DNA of 64,000 nt. It comes from Cellulophaga algicola DSM 14237 (lineage in GTDB: Bacteria > Bacteroidota > Bacteroidia > Flavobacteriales > Flavobacteriaceae). The stretch covers positions 1,116,001 through 1,180,000 of the forward strand of contig NC_014934.1 of the NCBI RefSeq assembly GCF_000186265.1, read 5' to 3'. Both the position numbers and the translations under genes were made by a program. The notes under the pieces were generated by a model. That model was not told the origin of the DNA, ran no database searches, and saw only the letters and a list, made by a program, of their open reading frames with translations. Positions 53,621-62,594 of this stretch are shown one piece after another (position 1 is the first letter of the stretch; each line of letters begins with the position of its first letter).

Positions 53621-54670
53621 TTACTTTGGGTTTACTTTTTCAAGCGTAAATGAAAATTCTGACCCTACACCTTGCACACTTTCTACATAAATACGCTCAT
53701 TATGTGCTTCTATGATATGCTTTACAATAGACAAGCCTAATCCTGACCCACCTTCTTCTCTACTTCCGCTTTTATCAACACGATAAAAACGCTCAAAAAG
53801 TCTAGGTATATTCTGTTTTGAAATTCCTTCTCCATTATCCGTCACCCTAACAATCACCTTATTTTTAATAAGATTTTCAACACTTACCTCTGTGGTACCG
53901 TTCTCATGACCGTATTTAATGGAGTTTACTAATAAGTTGGTAACTACTTGCTGAATTTTTTCCCTATCCGCATTAACCAAAATAGGTGTCTTGTATTTCA
54001 TATCAAAAGTGAGCGAGATATTCTTCTTGGCTGCTTTCATTTCTAAAAGATCAAACACATTCTGAATTAACTCTACAATATTAAACTCTCTTAGTTCTAC
54101 ATTTAAATCACCCACTTCTAATTTGGTTATTAAATCTAAATCTTTAACGATATAAATTAAACGGTCTACCCCTTTACTTGCCCGTTGTAGGTATTTTTTA
54201 CGGAGCACTTTATCATCCGCAGCACCATCTAGCAAGGTAAGTATATAGCCTTGCACCGTAAATAGAGGCGTTTTCAATTCGTGCGAAACATTCCCTATAA
54301 AATCGCGACGGTATTCTTCACGAATTTTAAGGGTATCTATTTCTATTTTTTTGTCTTTCGCAAATTTTTCAATTTCAGAAGTTAGCGTACCCATATCTGT
54401 AGTTACGGTACGCGATGCCAAACTAGAAGATTCTAATAATGAAACATCATCATAGATTCTTTTGATTCGTTTGTAAATAAATTTTTCTACCCGAAGTTGA
54501 ATTACAAAAAAACAAACGGTAAATGTAATCAGCATAAACACAATTAGAAGCAACCAGTCTAATTCATCCTTTAACCACAAGAAAGTAGATAAGAATAATG
54601 TTATTGCTACCGTAATATAAGTCGCTGAGCGAAATGCAAATTTGTATGATTTTTTAAAGGATATTGCCAT
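53621..54670 (-). CDS. Membrane sensor histidine kinase (PhoR-like)
   Basis: The 349-residue protein has two adjacent membrane segments (ATYITVAITLFLSTFLWL and LLIVFMLITFTVCFFVIQL) and almost no periplasmic sensor, as in PhoR-type kinases. HisKA contains FIGNVSHELKTPLFTVQGY with the phospho-His. The HATPase domain shows VTNLLVNSIKYG, VTDNGEGIS and EGGSGLGLSIVKHII. The start overlaps the stop of the regulator gene by one base. PhoR identity is inferred from architecture and the PhoB-like partner. Confidence 0.9.
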   Translation of the reverse strand: MAISFKKSYKFAFRSATYITVAITLFLSTFLWLKDELDWLLLIVFMLITFTVCFFVIQLRVEKFIYKRIKRIYDDVSLLESSSLASRTVTTDMGTLTSEIEKFAKDKKIEIDTLKIREEYRRDFIGNVSHELKTPLFTVQGYILTLLDGAADDKVLRKKYLQRASKGVDRLIYIVKDLDLITKLEVGDLNVELREFNIVELIQNVFDLLEMKAAKKNISLTFDMKYKTPILVNADREKIQQVVTNLLVNSIKYGHENGTTEVSVENLIKNKVIVRVTDNGEGISKQNIPRLFERFYRVDKSGSREEGGSGLGLSIVKHIIEAHNERIYVESVQGVGSEFSFTLEKVNPK

Positions 54671-55356
54671 TATAACACAAACTTATACCCTACTCCTTTT
54701 ACGGTTTTAAAATGATCATCTCCTATTTTCTCCCGAAGCTTTCTAATATGAACATCAATAGTTCTTCCGCCAACAACAACTTCATTACCCCACACTTTAT
54801 CTAAGATAACTTCTCTTTTAAATACTTTGTTAGGTTTAGAGGTAAGTAATGATAACAACTCAAACTCTTTTCTTGGCAGCACTAATTCTTGACCGTCATT
54901 CACAATTTTATATTCCTCCCGATTTATGACAATGTTCCCTACTTTCACAATGTCTTCTGCAGCGGCTTCCTCATCTTTTAAACGTCTTAATAAAGCTTTT
55001 ACTTTACTTACAAATACTTTTGGCTTTATAGGTTTTGTAATATAGTCATCTGCTCCAGCATCAAAACCAGCAACTTGAGAATAATCTTCACTACGTGCTG
55101 TTAAGAATGTAATGATCGTTTCTTCTAAACCTGGCGTATTTCTGATAATTTCACATGCCTCTATACCATCCATTTCTGGCATCATAACATCTAGTATGAT
55201 CAAATGTGGCTGTTTCTTTTTTGCCTTAGCTACCCCTTCCGCTCCATTTTTAGCTGTAAAAACTTCATAGCCTTCTGCGCTTAGGTTGTAACTTAAAATC
55301 TCAAGAATATCTGGCTCATCATCTACCAATAATATTCTAATGTCCTTCTTTTTCAT
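54670..55356 (-). CDS. OmpR/PhoB-family response regulator
   Basis: The 228 residues comprise a receiver domain (ILLVDDEPD, phospho-Asp in LIILDVMMPEMDG, Lys in YITKPIKP) and a winged-helix domain (LPRKEFELLSLL, VWGNEVVVGGRTIDVHIRKLREKIG, TVKGVGYKF). Cotranscribed with the kinase. It is divergent from a TonB-dependent receptor gene, with 11-bp-phased TAAC repeats in between, the geometry bound by PhoB-like dimers. Phosphate as the signal is probable but not proven. Confidence 0.93.
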   Translation of the reverse strand: MKKKDIRILLVDDEPDILEILSYNLSAEGYEVFTAKNGAEGVAKAKKKQPHLIILDVMMPEMDGIEACEIIRNTPGLEETIITFLTARSEDYSQVAGFDAGADDYITKPIKPKVFVSKVKALLRRLKDEEAAAEDIVKVGNIVINREEYKIVNDGQELVLPRKEFELLSLLTSKPNKVFKREVILDKVWGNEVVVGGRTIDVHIRKLREKIGDDHFKTVKGVGYKFVL

Positions 55357-55522
55357 TTGATACTTGAATTAAATTCTGGAACTTTCTATGGCATAAATTA
55401 CATTCTTATCGCTGTATATCAACAACTTGCAATCATTACCCCTAAAGCCTTTTAGTTTGTTAATCGCTCAAAAGTAAAGATAATACAATTACGACTAAAG
55501 CACTTAACATTGATTTAATATC

Positions 55523-55582
55523 GTAACATTAAGTTAACGCTTAAAAAATAAATCTTTAACATAGAGGTAACATCACTTTTAC
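55523..55582. promoter_or_regulatory. Phased TAAC direct repeats, candidate Pho-box-like site
   Basis: GTAAC, TTAAC, TTAAC, GTAAC and TTTAC end at 55527, 55538, 55560, 55571 and 55582. All spacings are 11 or 22 bp. Direct repeats with an 11-bp period are how OmpR/PhoB-family proteins bind. The array ends 41 bp before the TonB-receptor ATG and is 167 bp from the regulator start. One further TTAAC at 55504-55508 is out of phase. Confidence 0.6.
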
Positions 55583-55623
55583 CCTGCCGAACGTTCTTTG
55601 CCGCGTAAAAAGACAAAAACAAA

Positions 55624-58386
55624 ATGAAGTATCTATTAGTATCATTATTTTTAATAGTATCCACTTTATCTTACGCACAGGACAAAGGAAGTGTTGTTGG
55701 GAAAGTAATTGACAAAGAAGCAAGTGATGAACCCTTGGCGTTTGCCAACGTGTTAATAAAAGGGACAACGAAAGGTACGACTACAGATTTTGACGGATTA
55801 TACGAAATTGCAAATATTGATCCAGGCACCTATATCGTTGTATTTAGCTATTTAGGGTATGAATCTGTTGAAATCCCGAATGTAGCGATAGAAGCAGGAA
55901 AAGCAACCACTATAAATGTTCCTATGGCAGCGAGTGAAGGAATGTCTTTAGACGAAGTGGTTGTAACAACAACTACTAGAAAAGATTCTGAAGCCGCACT
56001 TTTATTAGATCAAAAAAGAGCTGTAGAGATAAAAACAGCAATTGGAGCACAAGAATTAGCAAAGAAAGCAGTTTCAGATGCTGCAGATGCAACTACGAAA
56101 GTAACAGGGGTAAACAAAAAAGAAGGCTCTAGCAAAATTTATGTTAGAGGTTTAGGTGATCGTTATAACAGTACCACGTTTAACGGACTACCATTACCAT
56201 CAAATGATCCAGGAGATAAAAATATAGATTTATCACTTTTTGGTACTGATATTATTGAGAACGTAGGGATCTCTAAATCATTTTCATCCAACTTATCTTC
56301 TGATGTAGCGGGTGCTAATATTGATATAGTAAGTAGAGAAATGACTACTTCATCTTTATTTAAAGTAGGGATCTCTTCAGGTTATAATTCACAAACCACC
56401 TTTAAAGACTTCAAAAATATTGATGGTGCTAATTGGGTGGGCGTAAATACAGATACAAAGCACAACATTAGAGATTTAACAGCATACAGCTTTTCTAACG
56501 GTTTTACTCCTGAAACAAATACGGCAAGTCCTAATTTAGGAGTATCCATAAACTACGGAAAGAAATTTCAAGTATCTGACGAAAGTACTATCAGTTTCTT
56601 CTTAGTAGGGTCTTTTGACAATAAGTATAGTTTTCAAGATGGTGTTTCAGAAAACGCTATTGATGTTGGAAATACTGGATCACAATTCGACACTAAAACA
56701 TACAGCTACAATGCCTCTAAAATGTTAATGGGAAATTTAGTGTATAAGATAAATGCAAATCACAAATTAAGTTTTAATCACTTATTTGTTCATTCTAACA
56801 ACCAAAAAATAGAAGACTTCACGGGGACAACTACTGATATAGGTAGAGGCGAAGACGACAATAGACTTGTAAACTTACTATTACAAACTGAAGTACAAAA
56901 TAGACTTTTTGTAAATCAACTTTTGTCTAACCATAAGTTTGGAGAAACTATTGACGTTAACGCATCTCTTGGATACAGCTCTATATATAATGACGAACCA
57001 GACCGAAGAAAAAACACCTTCATTATAGATAATGATGATAACACCACTAGAATTTCGCAAAATGCAGTAAGAGACAATAGTCGTTTTTACGGAAATTTAT
57101 TTGAAAATGATTATTCTGCAAACGTAAACGCTGTAAAGTATTTAGGGGAGCGCTTTGAAAATAAAGGAAAAGTAACCTTAGGATACAACGGAAGAATTAC
57201 AGACCGAAAATTTGATGGTATCTATTTTGACCATAACTTTTCTTCTCCAAGAACTGCTTTTGTTGACCTTGATAATCTTGACAATACTTTCAACCAAGAA
57301 AACCTTTCCAATGGTGTTTTTGGTATTGAAACCTCTAGAGGTAGAAATAATAACGATGCAGAAACGTATTTACCACAATTATATGATGCTGATAAAAAAG
57401 TACATGCAGCCTATATTGATGCTATTTACAACGTAACAGACAAATTCACTGCTAACGTAGGTATTAGAGCGGAAGATATTAAAATGAACGTAACTTGGAA
57501 CACGAACATAAGCTTCCCTGGTTTTTCAAATAATAGCAGCATTGATTTAGATAAGCAGTATATTTTACCTTCTTTGAATTTGAAGTATGCTTTGAATGAT
57601 AAAATAAACTTAAGAGCTTCTGGTAGTTTGTCATATACGTATCCTCAATTTAAAGAAATTGCTCCTTTTGCTTACGAAGGTATCAATTATCAAGAATCTG
57701 GTAATCCTGGACTTTTACCTTCCGATAACTACAATGCTGAAATTAAATTTGAATTGTTTCCTAAATCAAATGAGCTATTTGCTGTTGGCGTTTTTGGAAA
57801 ATTAATTCAAAACTCAATTAACAGACTTGAAAGAAACTCTTCCATAGAAAGAGACTTTACTTTTGACAACGCTGGTGATGCTTCTGTATTTGGAATAGAA
57901 GTAGAAACAAAATTAGATCTTTTTAATAGTGAATCTGACAATTTTAAAAGAAACAACATAAGTGTTGGCGCAAATGCTACCTTTATGAAAACTAAATTAG
58001 AATACAACGCGAATAATACTTCATTTAATTATACCGGTAGTAGTTCTGAATTAGAAGGCGCCTCACCTTTTACTGTAAATGCAGATGTTTCTTATAAATT
58101 TGATTTTGAAGAAAAAGAAACTATTGCCTCTCTAGTTTTCAATTATCAAAGTGACAAAGTATACAGTATAGGTACAAACTTCCAAGAAAATATTATTGAA
58201 AAAGCAGTTCCAATTTTAGATTTAGTGCTTAGCCACAAGTTTAATAAAACTATTGGATTAAAATTAAATGCTAAAAACATCTTAAATCCTAGCTTTGAAC
58301 GCTACAGAGATATTCCTGAAAAAATTACAATGAATTCGTATAAGAATGGCGTTGGTATATCTGCTGGATTATCGTTAAACTTCTAA
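55624..58386 (+). CDS. TonB-dependent outer-membrane receptor
   Basis: The 920-residue protein has a signal peptide ending SYAQ, then a CarboxypepD_reg-like domain (ANVLIKGTTKGTTTDFDGLYEI). The plug has AADATTKVTGVNKKEGSSKIYVRG and GDRYNSTTFNGLPLP. The barrel ends GVGISAGLSLNF. It lacks the SusC-type extra features and has no SusD, so it belongs to the ordinary TonB-receptor class. The partner may be the beta-helix lipoprotein 176 bp downstream. The upstream 11-bp-phased repeats suggest control by the adjacent PhoB-like regulator. A phosphate-linked ligand is inference. Confidence 0.92.
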   Translation: MKYLLVSLFLIVSTLSYAQDKGSVVGKVIDKEASDEPLAFANVLIKGTTKGTTTDFDGLYEIANIDPGTYIVVFSYLGYESVEIPNVAIEAGKATTINVPMAASEGMSLDEVVVTTTTRKDSEAALLLDQKRAVEIKTAIGAQELAKKAVSDAADATTKVTGVNKKEGSSKIYVRGLGDRYNSTTFNGLPLPSNDPGDKNIDLSLFGTDIIENVGISKSFSSNLSSDVAGANIDIVSREMTTSSLFKVGISSGYNSQTTFKDFKNIDGANWVGVNTDTKHNIRDLTAYSFSNGFTPETNTASPNLGVSINYGKKFQVSDESTISFFLVGSFDNKYSFQDGVSENAIDVGNTGSQFDTKTYSYNASKMLMGNLVYKINANHKLSFNHLFVHSNNQKIEDFTGTTTDIGRGEDDNRLVNLLLQTEVQNRLFVNQLLSNHKFGETIDVNASLGYSSIYNDEPDRRKNTFIIDNDDNTTRISQNAVRDNSRFYGNLFENDYSANVNAVKYLGERFENKGKVTLGYNGRITDRKFDGIYFDHNFSSPRTAFVDLDNLDNTFNQENLSNGVFGIETSRGRNNNDAETYLPQLYDADKKVHAAYIDAIYNVTDKFTANVGIRAEDIKMNVTWNTNISFPGFSNNSSIDLDKQYILPSLNLKYALNDKINLRASGSLSYTYPQFKEIAPFAYEGINYQESGNPGLLPSDNYNAEIKFELFPKSNELFAVGVFGKLIQNSINRLERNSSIERDFTFDNAGDASVFGIEVETKLDLFNSESDNFKRNNISVGANATFMKTKLEYNANNTSFNYTGSSSELEGASPFTVNADVSYKFDFEEKETIASLVFNYQSDKVYSIGTNFQENIIEKAVPILDLVLSHKFNKTIGLKLNAKNILNPSFERYRDIPEKITMNSYKNGVGISAGLSLNF

Positions 58387-58387
58387 T

Positions 58388-58419
58388 AAAAAAACCTCCT
58401 ATACCAAGGAGGTTTTTTT
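58388..58419 (+). terminator. Rho-independent terminator after TonB receptor
   Basis: The stem AAACCTCCT/AGGAGGTTT with an ATACCA loop and a following T run lies immediately after the stop. Confidence 0.9.
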
Positions 58420-58562
58420 ATGCCTATTTGTAATTAATTAGCAATAAACATAAGCTTAACATTAGAAAACGTTACTTAACACAATACTAATATTTAGGTA
58501 ATCCTATAGTTAAGATGTTGTCTTTAATTTGTGTGAAACAAAAAACGTAAACAAAAACTAAA

Positions 58563-59759
58563 ATGAAAACTTTAAAAACTTTAATTTTCGCTGCATGCGC
58601 TGCAACTGTAATGTCTTGTTCTTCTGATGATGACAATAGAGAAATAACAGCACCTGAAGAAAGTAACGGAGAAATTACAGGGAGTGAACTAGTTGGAGAA
58701 ATAACTGAAGATAGTAAATTATTGGCTTCAATTGAATATACCATCACAGGCTCATTAACTGTAAAAGAAGGCGCTACATTAACGATAGAGCCTGGAACCG
58801 TTATTAAAGCAAAAAGTGGTAGAACTGATGTATTTTTAGCTGTGGAAAGAGGCGCTAAGCTTATGGCACAGGGAACTGCAACAAACCCTATTACATTTAC
58901 TTCTGATGCCGCTTCTCCAAAAGCTGGTGATTGGGGTGGAATTGTTTTAGCAGGAAAAGCACCTTCAAATAAAGGGACTGATGTACAGTCTGAAGTTGCA
59001 GGATTATTTTACGGAGGTACTACCAATGATGACAATTCTGGAGAATTAACTTATGTAATTGCAGAGTATACTGGCGCAAAAATTAATGGAGAATCAGAAT
59101 TTAATGGCATCTCTTTCTTTGGTGTTGGTAGCGGAACTATTGTAAACAATATCGTAGTAAATAACGGTAATGATGATGGTATCGAGTTTTTTGGAGGTAC
59201 TGTTAATGTAACAAATGTATTCTGTTCTAATATTGCTGATGATATGTTTGATTGGACAGAAGGTTATACAGGTACAATCGACAACGCTTTTGGAGTTCGT
59301 AATGATGGTTTTGATGTTGCTTCAGAAGACCCAAGAGGTATTGAAGGAGATAGTAACGGAAGTGACGCTACAGCAACCCCTATTTCTATGCCTACATTAA
59401 ATAATGTAACAATATTAAACCTAAACCCTGGTGTAGCACTTAAAGCTGGAGCAGAAATTAGAAGAGGTACCGTTGCTACTATAAACAATTTACTTTTTGC
59501 CACTTACGGATCTGCATCTTTCGAAAACAGAATAGATACTGCTGATGACAAAGGAGATGGTACTGTTACTCTTACTGATGCTTACGCTCAAGGTAACGTT
59601 GGTGAAGATAAAATTGGAGGAGACATTAATGGCGCTATTACAGTTATTGAAGACGGGATTACAGTAACCGCAGACAATACAGTAACTGGCAAGGCTGGTA
59701 TCGGAGCAGATCTAACAGCTTTTGATTGGGCTAGCCCATCATTCGTAGTTATAAAATAA
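58563..59759 (+). CDS. Surface lipoprotein with right-handed beta-helix
   Basis: The 398-residue protein has lipobox VMSC (Cys19) followed by SSDDDNRE. That Ser/Asp-rich stretch resembles the lipoprotein export signal that sends Bacteroidota lipoproteins to the cell surface. The rest has the spacing of a parallel beta-helix: ITGSLTVKEGATLTIEPGTVIKA, NPITFTSDA, GDWGGIVLAG, NNIVVNNGNDDGIEFFGGTVNV. Such proteins are often mislabelled multidrug transporter in databases; I see no transporter feature. It follows the TonB receptor but after a terminator. Probably a surface binding partner of that receptor, which is inference. Confidence 0.82.
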   Translation: MKTLKTLIFAACAATVMSCSSDDDNREITAPEESNGEITGSELVGEITEDSKLLASIEYTITGSLTVKEGATLTIEPGTVIKAKSGRTDVFLAVERGAKLMAQGTATNPITFTSDAASPKAGDWGGIVLAGKAPSNKGTDVQSEVAGLFYGGTTNDDNSGELTYVIAEYTGAKINGESEFNGISFFGVGSGTIVNNIVVNNGNDDGIEFFGGTVNVTNVFCSNIADDMFDWTEGYTGTIDNAFGVRNDGFDVASEDPRGIEGDSNGSDATATPISMPTLNNVTILNLNPGVALKAGAEIRRGTVATINNLLFATYGSASFENRIDTADDKGDGTVTLTDAYAQGNVGEDKIGGDINGAITVIEDGITVTADNTVTGKAGIGADLTAFDWASPSFVVIK

Positions 59760-59784
59760 TACCACCGAACAAAATACAGTACTT

Positions 59785-59815
59785 AAAAGCCTCGCAATTG
59801 CGAGGCTTTTTTTTT
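59785..59815 (+). terminator. Rho-independent terminator
   Basis: The perfect inverted repeat AAAAGCCTCGCAA plus its complement is followed by a long T run, 25 bp after the beta-helix lipoprotein stop. Confidence 0.93.
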
Positions 59816-59975
59816 ACATCATATATTCTATGAAATTTAAAAAATGCACCTTTAATCTACTATATTTCAAACATACAGCACCATTTATCGAAAATTTTTG
59901 ATTTAAATTTAACAATTCGTTTCTACACTTATAATTTTACTATCTTCGTGGTATACTATTTGTTACCGGTATAAT

Positions 59976-60284
59976 ATGAAACAACTCTACTTTGTAATCT
60001 TCCTATGTATTGCAACTCTTGGTTATAGCCAGGACAAGCCTACTACTGGTGATATTGAAGGGTTTAAATTATACCCTAATCCTGTAACTAACGGAAAAAT
60101 CTACATCAATACCCTATTAAATGCTCCTAAAAAAGTATTAATTTTTGATGTCCTTGGTACTAAGGTCATGGAATCTACCATTATCGGTACCGAATTAAAT
60201 CTTTCTGATATAGATGCCGGCATCTATGTAATTCGTGTTTACGAAAAAGACAAAATGGTAACACGAAAACTTATCGTAAAGTAG
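59976..60284 (+). CDS. Stand-alone T9SS type A sorting domain protein (102 aa)
   Basis: A signal peptide (MKQLYFVIFLCIATLGYSQ) is followed after about ten residues by a complete type IX secretion C-terminal sorting domain. It reads FKLYPNPVTNGKIYI, VLIFDVLGTKVME, LNLSDIDAGIYVIRVYEKD, then MVTRKLIVK. In normal cargo this ~75-residue domain follows a large passenger and is removed at the surface; here there is no passenger. It may be secreted alone, or act on the T9SS machinery. A similar gene follows at 60509. Function unknown. Confidence 0.85.
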   Translation: MKQLYFVIFLCIATLGYSQDKPTTGDIEGFKLYPNPVTNGKIYINTLLNAPKKVLIFDVLGTKVMESTIIGTELNLSDIDAGIYVIRVYEKDKMVTRKLIVK

Positions 60285-60508
60285 ATCACATTTCACCCCA
60301 TTTTTGATTACAACTGAGTAATTATCCTACAAATATAATTAAAGAGGCCTACACACTCGTATACCTAAAAGACTCATTTACAAAGTAAAAACCTCATAAA
60401 AAGAGAAAAAAGTCTGTTTACCTACAATATTCTGTGTTTCACAACATTTAGTACTGCTCCCTATACTCTTTTACTAAATTTACATCAGATATCCCAATCA
60501 AATCACAC

Positions 60509-60829
60509 ATGAAAAAAATCTACTTAATCCTACTTATGGTTTTTACATTCTCTCTTTCAGGACAAGAGCTCGTAGAAAACCGTGCAAATAATACCGAAAT
60601 AACTGGCTTCAAATTATATCCTAACCCTACTTTTAATGATGTGGTTTACATTACCACAAAAGACAACCTAAAGAAGAATATTCAAGTATATGATTTATTA
60701 GGAGAATTAGTGTTACAAGTAAACAGTCACTATAAAGAATTAAATATCTCTAAACTAGATGCAGGAGTTTACATTGTGCAAGTAACAGAGAATAACAAAA
60801 CCACCTCTAGAAAGCTAGTCGTGAAATAA
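60509..60829 (+). CDS. Stand-alone T9SS type A sorting domain protein (106 aa), second copy
   Basis: Same plan as the preceding mini-protein: a signal peptide (MKKIYLILLMVFTFSLSGQ), a ~15-residue linker, then the sorting domain FKLYPNPTFNDVVYI, IQVYDLLGELVLQ, LNISKLDAGVYIVQVTENN, TTSRKLVVK. The two differ enough to be an old duplication or independent members. They are separated by 224 bp in which I see no element I can name. A long hairpin terminator follows. Confidence 0.85.
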   Translation: MKKIYLILLMVFTFSLSGQELVENRANNTEITGFKLYPNPTFNDVVYITTKDNLKKNIQVYDLLGELVLQVNSHYKELNISKLDAGVYIVQVTENNKTTSRKLVVK

Positions 60830-60847
60830 CCCAAACCAAACTATTAT

Positions 60848-60892
60848 AATTAAAACTCTTTTTCTATCATTGAAAAAGAGTTTTAATTTTTT
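60848..60892 (+). terminator. Rho-independent terminator
   Basis: A 17-bp perfect stem (60848-60864 with 60872-60888, core AAAACTCTTTTTC) with a 7-nt loop and T tail follows the second T9SS mini-gene. Confidence 0.85.
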
Positions 60893-60909
60893 AGACCAAT
60901 GAGTATGAT

Positions 60910-60917
60910 TACTTTTG
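60910..60917 (+). promoter_or_regulatory. Bacteroidota -7 promoter box for the LuxE-like gene
   Basis: TACTTTTG matches TAnnTTTG exactly. Its position favours the ATG at 60936 and makes the in-frame ATG at 60915 unlikely, since that lies inside the promoter box. Confidence 0.6.
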
Positions 60918-60935
60918 TGGTCGTATTATTTAGTT

Positions 60936-61913
60936 ATGGACGCTTCTTCTATTTTTACTATTCAATCACCATCAGATTTTAATTCCGTAGCCCTACAGGT
61001 CTACCGTCATCAATATACCCATAACCTTGTGTATCAAGAATTTTGTAACTACCTGAAGAAAACACCTAGCAACGTTTCTAAAGTCGTCGCTATTCCTTTT
61101 TTACCTATTGAATTTTTTAAATCCAAAAAAGTAGTCGCTACTACTAAAAAACCCGAGATACTTTTTACCAGTAGCGGAACCACAGGAACAATGACGAGTA
61201 CACATTATGTAACAGATGTTTCTATCTACGAAGAAAGTTACCTAAAGGCGTTTACTCATTTTTATGGTGCTGTTACAGATTATTGTGTTTTAGCCTTATT
61301 ACCTTCTTATTTAGAACGCCAAGGTTCGTCATTAATCTATATGGCCGATGATTTAATTAAAAGAAGTAAGCACCCAGAAAGCGGATTTTATTTAGACACC
61401 CTTGATCTTTTAGTCCAGAAATTAAAAGAGTTAGACCAATCAAATACCAAAATTCTTCTCATCGGAGTTTCTTTCGCCCTTTTAGATATTGTAGAAAACT
61501 ACACTCTTAAGCTAAAAAATGTAATTATCATGGAAACCGGCGGAATGAAAGGCCGAAGAAAAGAAATGATTAGAGAAGAACTACATGACACACTAAAAGA
61601 GGGCTTTGGGGTGCAGAAGATACATTCTGAATATGGCATGACCGAACTGTTATCACAAGCATACTCTAAAGGCGATGGTATCTTTGAAACTCCACCTTGG
61701 ATGGATGTGATCATTAGAGACCCAGAAGATGCCCTGAGTTACCAAAGTACAGGAAAAACTGGCGGCGTTAATGTTATAGATTTGGCCAATATAAATTCCT
61801 GCTCCTTTATTGCGACACAAGATTTAGGTAAAAAATATGATGATGATACGTTCGAGGTATTAGGCCGTTTTGACCATTCTGATATTCGAGGCTGTAATTT
61901 ATTAGTTTTTTAA
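60936..61913 (+). CDS. LuxE-like acyl-protein synthetase family protein
   Basis: About 325 residues from the ATG at 60936 (MDASSIFTIQSPSDF), chosen because the -7 box overlaps the earlier ATG at 60915. The adenylate-forming core motif is ILFTSSGTTGTMTS. KVVAIPFLPIEFFKSKKV, VIIMETGGMKGRRKEMIREEL and IHSEYGMTELLSQAYSKG are LuxE/acyl-protein-synthetase family blocks. Such enzymes activate fatty acids; no lux genes are near, so the role here is unknown. Single gene. Confidence 0.88.
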   Translation: MDASSIFTIQSPSDFNSVALQVYRHQYTHNLVYQEFCNYLKKTPSNVSKVVAIPFLPIEFFKSKKVVATTKKPEILFTSSGTTGTMTSTHYVTDVSIYEESYLKAFTHFYGAVTDYCVLALLPSYLERQGSSLIYMADDLIKRSKHPESGFYLDTLDLLVQKLKELDQSNTKILLIGVSFALLDIVENYTLKLKNVIIMETGGMKGRRKEMIREELHDTLKEGFGVQKIHSEYGMTELLSQAYSKGDGIFETPPWMDVIIRDPEDALSYQSTGKTGGVNVIDLANINSCSFIATQDLGKKYDDDTFEVLGRFDHSDIRGCNLLVF

Positions 61914-61930
61914 AAACACAATAAATATTT

Positions 61931-61967
61931 AAATAAAAACCTTGACAATTATAAATTACCAAGGTTT
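61931..61967 (-). terminator. Terminator for the small lipoprotein gene
   Basis: On the minus strand AAACCTTG pairs with CAAGGTTT around a 15-nt loop and is followed by a T-rich run. On the plus strand no T run follows. Confidence 0.55.
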
Positions 61968-61993
61968 CAATATTTCAAACAAAAATATAAGTT

Positions 61994-62521
61994 CTACAAT
62001 CCCAATATTTTTGCATCAACAGCAAAAACAGAATGCACGTCAATTTTATGATCTTGACTTATAGCCTCATCAGTTACGGTACTCATACGAAGTGTAAAAG
62101 AGTCTTTCTTAATATATTCTTGCAAATCAGAATCTGCTAGATCTAATTCTAAAACTGATGCTGTTGCATCAACCTCTGTTTTAGAGGCGATTAAAATCTC
62201 ATCTAAATCATCAGCATTAATATAAACTTCAATAGATTCTAAAAAACTAAAATCGGCGGTTTCAGGAGACGTAATTGTTAATGTAATTTCTTTCAGGATT
62301 ATTTCTTCAATTAAATCCTTACGTGTGTCATTTACTTCAAATTCAGATTCTGAATTTGTTTCCATATCTGGAGTAGACACATTAAAAGGCAAATCTATTA
62401 TTGTTGAAGATTCAATGGTTACTTGACTATCATAATCAATGTCAAATTTGGTTAATTCATCTAACTTATCACAGCTAGTTATTACCAAGATCAATATAAA
62501 AAACTTAAAAAAAGTACGCAT
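61994..62521 (-). CDS. Lipoprotein of unknown function (175 aa)
   Basis: The lipobox VITSC (Cys17) is followed by a very acidic mature protein (SPETADFSFLESIEVYINAD, ASVLELDLADSDLQEYIKKD) with alternating beta strands. It looks like a small sandwich domain. No catalytic motif. Single gene between the LuxE-like gene and tyrS. I recognise no named family. Confidence 0.75.
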   Translation of the reverse strand: MRTFFKFFILILVITSCDKLDELTKFDIDYDSQVTIESSTIIDLPFNVSTPDMETNSESEFEVNDTRKDLIEEIILKEITLTITSPETADFSFLESIEVYINADDLDEILIASKTEVDATASVLELDLADSDLQEYIKKDSFTLRMSTVTDEAISQDHKIDVHSVFAVDAKILGL

Positions 62522-62594
62522 TTACTTACAAAATTAACGATTACTCTATACTAACGTGTTTATAATTTATTTATTGACTTTAATTTAAAAAAAA

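Noticed and set aside
58456-58480. TTAAC repeats before the beta-helix lipoprotein as a second Pho-box
   Set aside because: Repeats are 20 bp apart, not in 11-bp phase; insufficient support.
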